NCBI GenBank assembly: GCA_964591705.1
Contig: CAZQCX010000031.1
Location: 1 to 19,525 of the forward strand
Direction of reading: 5' to 3'
Length of the DNA stretch: 19,525 bases
From: UBA11855 sp964591705
GTDB taxonomy: Archaea; Thermoproteota; Bathyarchaeia; Bathyarchaeales; Bathycorpusculaceae
How positions within the stretch are numbered: the first letter of the stretch is position 1; the number at the start of each line of letters is the position of its first letter. Below the pieces are notes generated by a model that made no database searches, was not told the origin of the DNA, and worked only from the letters and a program-made list of their open reading frames with translations. This document shows positions 15,749 to 19,525 of the stretch, one piece after another. The translations under genes were made by a program, and so were the position numbers.

Positions 15749-16381
15749 CTAGTGTTCACTTCGATTCTGCTGCCACATCATGGCTGCCGCTCTCATCAGA
15801 TCATTATGCGTGTTGATGTTGAAAAATGTTAGAAGTTTTGCATCAAACTGCTCGAGGACGAGGGTTGAAACATACCTCACCTGGCTCATCTTTTCAATCA
15901 TGCTTCGCATGTCCATTTTCCCCTCCTTGAACGCGGCCTGGGCTGCATCCCTTGCGGTTGCTGTTTCGTAAACTGCATGCAAGGGCTCGATTTGCCCGTT
16001 GGGCCATTTAGGAATTGCAGCGGCCTTTCCAACACAAGCATCGAAAAGAAAGGATGCAATTTTGCCTGATATGAATGGGGTATCGGAAGGCAGAAGCAAG
16101 CTTAGTTGTCCTTTCGCGGCGCCGAACCCACTCATGGCTCCTATCAGAGGACTTTTTTGGTCAATTGAATCAGTGACTATTCTGGCTTCTCTTCCGGCAA
16201 GTTTAGAATAGGCTTTCACGCGCTCTTGAGAATTGGTGACAATCACTATTTCTTCCACATGATCCCTCACTGAATCGACGATGTGTTGCAGCAGTGGTTT
16301 GCCGGCTAGTTTTAGGACGCTTTTGTCTTCTCCAATTCTGGTTGAATAACCGCCAGCAAGGACGATGGCAGATTTCAACAA
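15749..16381 (-). CDS. mobA: MobA-like molybdenum cofactor guanylyltransferase / NTP transferase
   Basis: The 210-residue protein has the nucleotidyltransferase fold. LAGGYSTRIGEDKSVLKLAGKPLLQH (residues 8-33, written in the family's LAGGxSxRxGxDK pattern) binds the nucleotide. GAMSGFGAAKG and LLPSDTPFIS near residues 82-107 carry the metal-binding Asp, and FFNINTHNDL near 187-196 is the conserved MobA C-terminal N-I-N-T. MobA attaches GMP to molybdopterin to make the guanine dinucleotide cofactor. A more general sugar-phosphate nucleotidyltransferase role cannot be excluded. Two TTG codons at 16381 and 16378 follow GGAGAGG; the second has the better spacing. A dispersed repeat lies 58 bases upstream. 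No other molybdenum-cofactor gene is in the window. Confidence 0.88.
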   Translation of the reverse strand: MLKSAIVLAGGYSTRIGEDKSVLKLAGKPLLQHIVDSVRDHVEEIVIVTNSQERVKAYSKLAGREARIVTDSIDQKSPLIGAMSGFGAAKGQLSLLLPSDTPFISGKIASFLFDACVGKAAAIPKWPNGQIEPLHAVYETATARDAAQAAFKEGKMDMRSMIEKMSQVRYVSTLVLEQFDAKLLTFFNINTHNDLMRAAAMMWQQNRSEH

Positions 16382-16438
16382 CGCCTCTCCGCATGTGAAT
16401 GGAGTCTATGGAGGTAGCATGCTCTTTAAGTCTTGCGT

Positions 16439-16465
16439 GTGTGTTTTGTTGATGCTTTTGTATCC
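16439..16465 (-). repeat. Dispersed intergenic repeat, copy D
   Basis: On the minus strand it reads GGATACAAAAGCATC followed by AACAAAACACAC. It is nearly identical to copy A apart from the first bases. It lies 45 bases beyond the ParA-type stop codon and upstream of mobA, in their orientation. Confidence 0.6.
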
Positions 16466-16509
16466 AAGGGATATTGCAAGAGATAGAGATTCTTAGACAA
16501 GGGGCACGT

Positions 16510-17304
16510 CTATTTGAGTTGATTGCTATCGATCTTCTTGGCAATTTCCCCTAGGATCTTTGTGAACGGATGATCTGGCTTGTCACGCGCGAATATCAGT
16601 CCGCCTTCTGCCCTTAGGATCTCGCAGAAGCATGGTATGAGCCCAAGCAGTGGAACCTGATATGTTGTCTTGGCCTTGTTATCCATCTCTTCCTGCTTCG
16701 TTTTTGAGCCGGCGTCAAGGACCTTGTTAAAGATGAGCCCTGTTTTCTTTTCAAACAAGTTGTAGAGTTCGCGTAGCATACGCTGAGTTCCGTCAACATC
16801 GGATCGATCGCCTGTTGTGGCAACAATTACTAGGTCAGATGCTACGATAGCGTTTATTGAGGAATACTGGAGACCAGGACTGGTGTCGAAGACGATATAA
16901 TCGAACTTTCCGTTGTCTATGAGAGAGCCTCTCAGGGCAAGCAGTCTTCCTAGCGCCCGCATTTCCCATTTGCGGTCTTTTGCAGACATATCCCTGATTG
17001 CTTCTGTTGCAGGATTTGCGAGTCCGATGAAGAATTTTGCGCTTCCAGGCACGTCGTTGGTGTAGTCAATTAGAGCTTTGTCAATGTCGCTGCTGTCGTT
17101 AAGATAGTCGTTAATCCAGGTTTCGGAATCTTCAGCTTTGAGTATCGCGAAGAGACTTGGGGCTCGGAAGTCTAGATCAATTAGGCAGACTTTCTTACCC
17201 TGTTTGGCAATGGTGGCTGCTAGGTTTACTGAGAGAAGAGTCTTTCCTGTGCCACCTTTGTATGAATGCACTGCAATTATTCTTCCCATTCTTTTTTCAC
17301 CCAT
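16510..17304 (-). CDS. MinD/ParA-family ATPase
   Basis: The 264-residue ATPase has the deviant Walker A KGGTGKTLLSVNLA near residues 16-29, with the signature Lys of the ParA/MinD group. It also has LIDLDFRAPS (41-50), switch segment YIVFDTSPGLQYSS near 138-151 and FNKV near 195. Relatives position plasmids, chromosomes, division sites or surface machines by ATP-driven dimerisation. There is no obvious C-terminal amphipathic membrane helix of MinD type, so a ParA-like or regulatory role is as likely. The ATG at 17304 overlaps the stop of the upstream winged-helix gene by eight bases (ATGGGTGA), indicating translational coupling. A second ATG five codons in is possible. Confidence 0.92.
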   Translation of the reverse strand: MGEKRMGRIIAVHSYKGGTGKTLLSVNLAATIAKQGKKVCLIDLDFRAPSLFAILKAEDSETWINDYLNDSSDIDKALIDYTNDVPGSAKFFIGLANPATEAIRDMSAKDRKWEMRALGRLLALRGSLIDNGKFDYIVFDTSPGLQYSSINAIVASDLVIVATTGDRSDVDGTQRMLRELYNLFEKKTGLIFNKVLDAGSKTKQEEMDNKAKTTYQVPLLGLIPCFCEILRAEGGLIFARDKPDHPFTKILGEIAKKIDSNQLK

Positions 17305-17674
17305 GGCTTTCCCTGTCTGCGTGGAAGTAAGCTTTTCTGCCTTTCCGCTCTTTTTTCAGGTATCCCATTATCACAAGCTGGTTTAAATATGCACTTTCCA
17401 CTGCACGGGCTCTGCCTGTTTGTTCTGCGATTTCTTCTGCCGTTGTTCTTCCGCATCGGCAAACTGCCATGGCGGTCTTCCTTAGATGGTCTGGCATTGA
17501 CAACAAAGTCATTACATCCAAAGGCGCATCTGATAGAGGTTGCATCGCTTCTTTTCTCCCGTGTTTTTGGATTTCAATCATGACTTCCATTTTTTCGTTT
17601 AGTCGCTCGAGGTTTTCTCTTATTCTTTCTAGAACTTGCAGAGGTTTCTTGCCTATGGATTCTTCCTTGTTCAA
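17297..17674 (-). CDS. Small coiled-coil winged-helix protein, partner of the ParA-type ATPase
   Basis: The 125-residue protein starts with a predicted coiled coil at residues 10-40 (VLERIRENLERLNEKMEVM, then IEIQK). A winged-helix domain at about 52-118 follows: LLSMPDHLRKTAMAVCRCG, TTAEEIAEQTGRARAVESAYL as the recognition region, then NQLVIMGYLKKERKGRKAYF as the wing. Overlap with the ATPase start suggests the two act together, for example as the DNA-binding adaptor of a ParA-type system; this is inference. The TTG at 17674 is the only start that keeps the coiled coil; GGGGT lies about eight bases upstream. A TTAATAAAC element at 17724-17733 probably drives the pair. Confidence 0.78.
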   Translation of the reverse strand: MNKEESIGKKPLQVLERIRENLERLNEKMEVMIEIQKHGRKEAMQPLSDAPLDVMTLLSMPDHLRKTAMAVCRCGRTTAEEIAEQTGRARAVESAYLNQLVIMGYLKKERKGRKAYFHADRESHG

Positions 17675-17723
17675 TTAATTACCCCGAGTCGGTCTGCACT
17701 TCTGATACTCATAGGTTTCGAGT

Positions 17724-17733
17724 GTTTATTAAG
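17724..17733 (-). promoter_or_regulatory. TATA-like box for the winged-helix/ParA pair
   Basis: The minus strand reads TTAATAAAC, about 54 bases before the TTG start. A start site 25 bases downstream leaves a leader of roughly 28 bases. Inferred. Confidence 0.3.
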
Positions 17734-17877
17734 TCTTACGACACATCGGTAATTATTTCCGGGATGTAACGCAAATACAACTCTGCTGGATGCTGCTTGA
17801 TAAGAAAACTGAAGCAAAGCAGACGTACCTGATGCTACGTTAATGCGGTAAAAACTTGAACCAATGGAGCAAGCTAC

Positions 17878-18171
17878 CTAGAAGAGTAACGGCGCTTGTT
17901 TCCTAGCTTCCTCAACTAATGGAAGGACTTGCTTCAACTCTCTGAAGTACTTCAGCACTGTTATTCCCCGCTGCGTTACAGCATAGACGACTCTGCGCTT
18001 GCCGACTGTTCGCTCTTCAACCAGTTCTTGCTTGATTAAGAAATCCAAGTACTCTTTCAAGACGCTGCAGTTTACGTTAGCCTTGTACATCACATGGGTC
18101 AGCTTTAACGGGCCACGATTTGCCAGAACTTTCAGTATGTCCACGTACATCTCGAGTTTTGAACGCCTCAT
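17878..18171 (-). CDS. Winged-helix regulator, HTH_45-like
   Basis: The 97-residue protein is a single winged helix of the kind common in archaea. MRRSKLEMYVDILKVLAN leads into PLKLTHVMYKANVNCSVLK, the recognition helix EYLDFLIKQELVEER, a KRRVVYAVTQRG wing, and a long C-terminal helix (TVLKYFRELKQVLP) that usually forms the dimer. It is probably a DNA-binding transcription factor with unknown targets. The ATG at 18171 follows GAGG by seven bases, and a TTTATAA box lies about 36-43 bases upstream. It appears monocistronic, separated by about 200 bases from the coiled-coil winged-helix gene. Confidence 0.85.
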   Translation of the reverse strand: MRRSKLEMYVDILKVLANRGPLKLTHVMYKANVNCSVLKEYLDFLIKQELVEERTVGKRRVVYAVTQRGITVLKYFRELKQVLPLVEEARKQAPLLF

Positions 18172-18583
18172 CTATGTGCCTCTTTTGAGTCATATCTTTT
18201 CGTTTAGTTATAAAGGGTTTATGTATCAGTAATCAACGTGATTCTTCATAGAATTTGCTGCGCGTCTCTGTTCTTAGTCACAGATTTTAACATATTTAAC
18301 GCCCTCCTAAGGCAGGACCCATGTCAACTAATCACATTTAAGGCAATTCTGGCGAATATTTCTTGTTGTTGTATGAATTTCGCAAACACATTTGTTTATG
18401 ACTTGCGATTTTACATTTTTCGTTTTGAGGGGATATGCCACGATATTTGGTTTGTTCTGCAATGTAGGCTTCCGCTAGAGTTGAGCATGATTTCTCGTCG
18501 ATTCTCACGCATTCAAGACGAGTCAACTGAAGCCGAACTGTTTCGAGCATTGTCGCTGCTTCCTCAGTCGTGGAAGCTACCGT
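18172..18583. other. Intergenic stretch with one doubtful small frame
   Basis: A minus-strand frame at 18338-18550 encodes 70 residues (starting MLETVRLQLTRLECVRIDEK) and follows GAGGA by about ten bases, 33 bases after the PUA-domain gene. It could be a small co-transcribed gene, but it has no recognised motif and a Lys/Asn/Ser-rich end of low complexity. Plus-strand frames here look like chance. The HTH_45-like promoter is at the left end. Confidence 0.3.
18207..18214 (-). promoter_or_regulatory. TATA-like box for the HTH_45-like gene
   Basis: The minus strand reads CCCTTTATAAC, a good archaeal TATA match, about 40 bases before the ATG at 18171. This allows a short leader containing the GAGG ribosome site. 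Inferred. Confidence 0.45.
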
Positions 18584-19090
18584 CTAGCTATCCGAGAATG
18601 CCTTCGTCAATTGCCAGAATCTATCACTAACGTAATGCAAATTCTTGACTACGACACCTTTCCTCGTCGTGTTTACACTTGAGGAATCCTGCAGGCTTTC
18701 CCCTAAACCGAGCCATTTCAGATGTTTCACGTCAGCGATCGCTACAAGTTCACCGTGGGAGAATTCGCCTTCAACTCTAACTATGCCAGGCGCCATTACG
18801 TCAGCGCCCTTACAGACATACGGCACAGCTCCCATGTCTACTATAACCTTTGGCATTTTTTCCAATACTTGGGAGAATGTCAGAGTTGGCAGTAGCAAGG
18901 CCTCGTTTCTGAACAGTAGTGGTTTTCCGTTGACAAGAAATAATCGAATCGATTCGGATTCGACAACCTCCATGGTGACTTTTGGTCCAAGTATTTCGTT
19001 GATGTTCAGTTTTAGCTTGGCGGAAGCTTCATTGAGAATTGCTTTGGCTTCTTTTGACTTGAGGGAGTATCTACGAGCTTTCTGCGACAT
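18584..19090 (-). CDS. Pre-PUA / PUA-domain RNA-binding protein (MCTS1-like)
   Basis: The 168-residue protein has an N-terminal pre-PUA domain (KSKEAKAILNEASAKLKLNI, then residues 36-75 with VVESESIRLFLVNGKPLLF) and a C-terminal PUA domain. The PUA part reads PKVIVDMGAVPYVCKGADVMAPGIV near residues 80-104, followed by GELVAIADV and the GLGES segment. Homologues of MCT-1/Tma20 type bind structured RNA or the ribosome; an rRNA/tRNA role is likely in archaea but not shown. The ATG at 19090 follows GGAG by nine bases. Length and domain order are normal. It may be co-transcribed with the small uncertain frame downstream. Confidence 0.87.
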   Translation of the reverse strand: MSQKARRYSLKSKEAKAILNEASAKLKLNINEILGPKVTMEVVESESIRLFLVNGKPLLFRNEALLLPTLTFSQVLEKMPKVIVDMGAVPYVCKGADVMAPGIVRVEGEFSHGELVAIADVKHLKWLGLGESLQDSSSVNTTRKGVVVKNLHYVSDRFWQLTKAFSDS

Positions 19091-19264
19091 ATTCGAAGTC
19101 TCCTGAGTTCATTGCATTATTGACTAATAAGAATGGTGTTGTGAACGTGATGCTGCTGGAAGATTTTTCTGAGTTGCTTCTCCGCTCTAGCCTCGACAAA
19201 AACCGCGTGTCTGCTCAAGGGCTAGGTCCCTTTTGCCAAATCGCTCAGCGGCACCAGGGTGAGC
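19091..19264 (-). other. Short stretch with an uncertain 33-codon minus-strand frame
   Basis: A TTG at 19218 opens a frame to 19117 with protein-like content (HAVFVEARAEKQLRKIFQQH, then NTILISQ). It has a stop just upstream and no clear ribosome binding site. It may be a remnant or a very small gene. Confidence 0.25.
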
Positions 19265-19345
19265 TTACCCTTCTTCTTCGCTGCCTACCAGCCTCTCTTT
19301 AACCAGCGCGTTTAGCCCATCGACTTTCCGACTCAGCTTCGACAT
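19265..19345 (-). CDS. Tiny coiled-coil frame, separate small gene or frameshifted end of the edge gene
   Basis: An ATG at 19345 opens 26 codons (MSKLSRKVDGLNALVKERLV, then GSEEEG), with AGGAG four bases upstream. The heptad pattern continues further upstream in the same frame (KAELKEIRSL), beyond the stop of the overlapping edge gene. So this may be its C-terminal coiled coil displaced by one frameshift near 19370. Confidence 0.3.
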   Translation of the reverse strand: MSKLSRKVDGLNALVKERLVGSEEEG

Positions 19346-19362
19346 CAGGCTCCTGATCTCCT

Positions 19363-19525
19363 TCAGCTCGGCTTTGGTTCTGCTTTCTCTGCAAAGGGGT
19401 TGTATTTCGCCATGACCGCGTTTGCTCTTCCTGCTGTCAGGGCGTGTAGGTACAGGTTGCGGGGGCTGTTGATGTGTGGAGGATACGTCGCTACGACAAT
19501 GACGGTGTGTTCTCTTGCGAAGTTT
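19363..19525 (-). CDS. C-terminal end of an unrecognised protein (partial)
   Basis: The minus strand enters from the right edge and ends at a TGA at 19363-19365, 53 codons within the window. It reads AREHTVIVVATYPPHINSP then NLYLHALTAGRANAVMAKYN and ends AEKAEPKPS. The beta-strand-like IVVATYPP followed by an Ala-rich helix suggests the end of a globular alpha/beta domain. I do not recognise the family. A second frame is open across the same bases and continues as a coiled coil, so a frameshift near 19370 is possible. Confidence 0.5.
   Translation of the reverse strand, partial: NFAREHTVIVVATYPPHINSPRNLYLHALTAGRANAVMAKYNPFAEKAEPKPS

Noticed and set aside
3459..16465. The dispersed repeat as a CRISPR array
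   Set aside because: The copies are kilobases apart, face both directions and have no regular spacers.

Overview
The window looks like a chromosomal segment of an uncultured archaeon, most likely a Bathyarchaeia or related TACK-group lineage; that placement is inference from gene content only. Archaeal markers are a membrane-anchored LonB protease, an Hjc Holliday-junction resolvase, a Tsr3 rRNA-modification enzyme, a geranylgeranyl-reductase domain, a pre-PUA/PUA RNA-binding protein, a stand-alone Lrp-type RAM domain and HTH_45-like winged-helix regulators. TATA-like boxes often lie about 22-33 bases before start codons, as in leaderless or short-leader archaeal transcripts. Several genes seem to use GTG or TTG starts. 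No rRNA, tRNA, intact CRISPR array or intact insertion sequence was found.

Left part (1-7640), almost all on the minus strand. The first ORF joins a signal-peptide protein in frame to the C-terminal half of a geranylgeranyl reductase and runs off the left edge. It is preceded by two perfect palindromes. Next is a frameshifted relic of a cas1 C-terminus. A probable operon follows, read right to left: LysE-type exporter, macro-domain ADP-ribose hydrolase, and a winged-helix protein with two membrane segments. Then come nnr (NAD(P)HX repair) overlapping tsr3, a RAM-domain protein, a decayed plus-strand nicotinamidase gene whose catalytic Cys codon reads Tyr, and a YjbQ-family protein.

Middle part (7640-15070). 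This holds LonB, then an 840-base gene-poor stretch with two tandem terminator-like hairpins on the minus strand, then plus-strand hjc, an ABC ATPase and its large FtsX-type permease. The permease ends tail-to-tail with a minus-strand protein combining a winged helix with a PD-(D/E)XK nuclease domain.

Right part (15070-19525), minus strand. After a gene-poor stretch come a MobA-like nucleotidyltransferase, a MinD/ParA-type ATPase translationally coupled to a small coiled-coil winged-helix protein, an HTH_45-like regulator, a PUA-domain protein, and a partial unrecognised protein at the edge with overlapping reading frames.

A short dispersed repeat (core TGTATACAAAAGCATC plus an A/C-rich tail) occurs in four intergenic gaps in both orientations, with a weaker fifth copy before hjc. 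The strongest points for follow-up are the chimeric ORF, the cas1 relic, the nicotinamidase pseudogene, the dispersed repeat and the coupled ParA/winged-helix pair.
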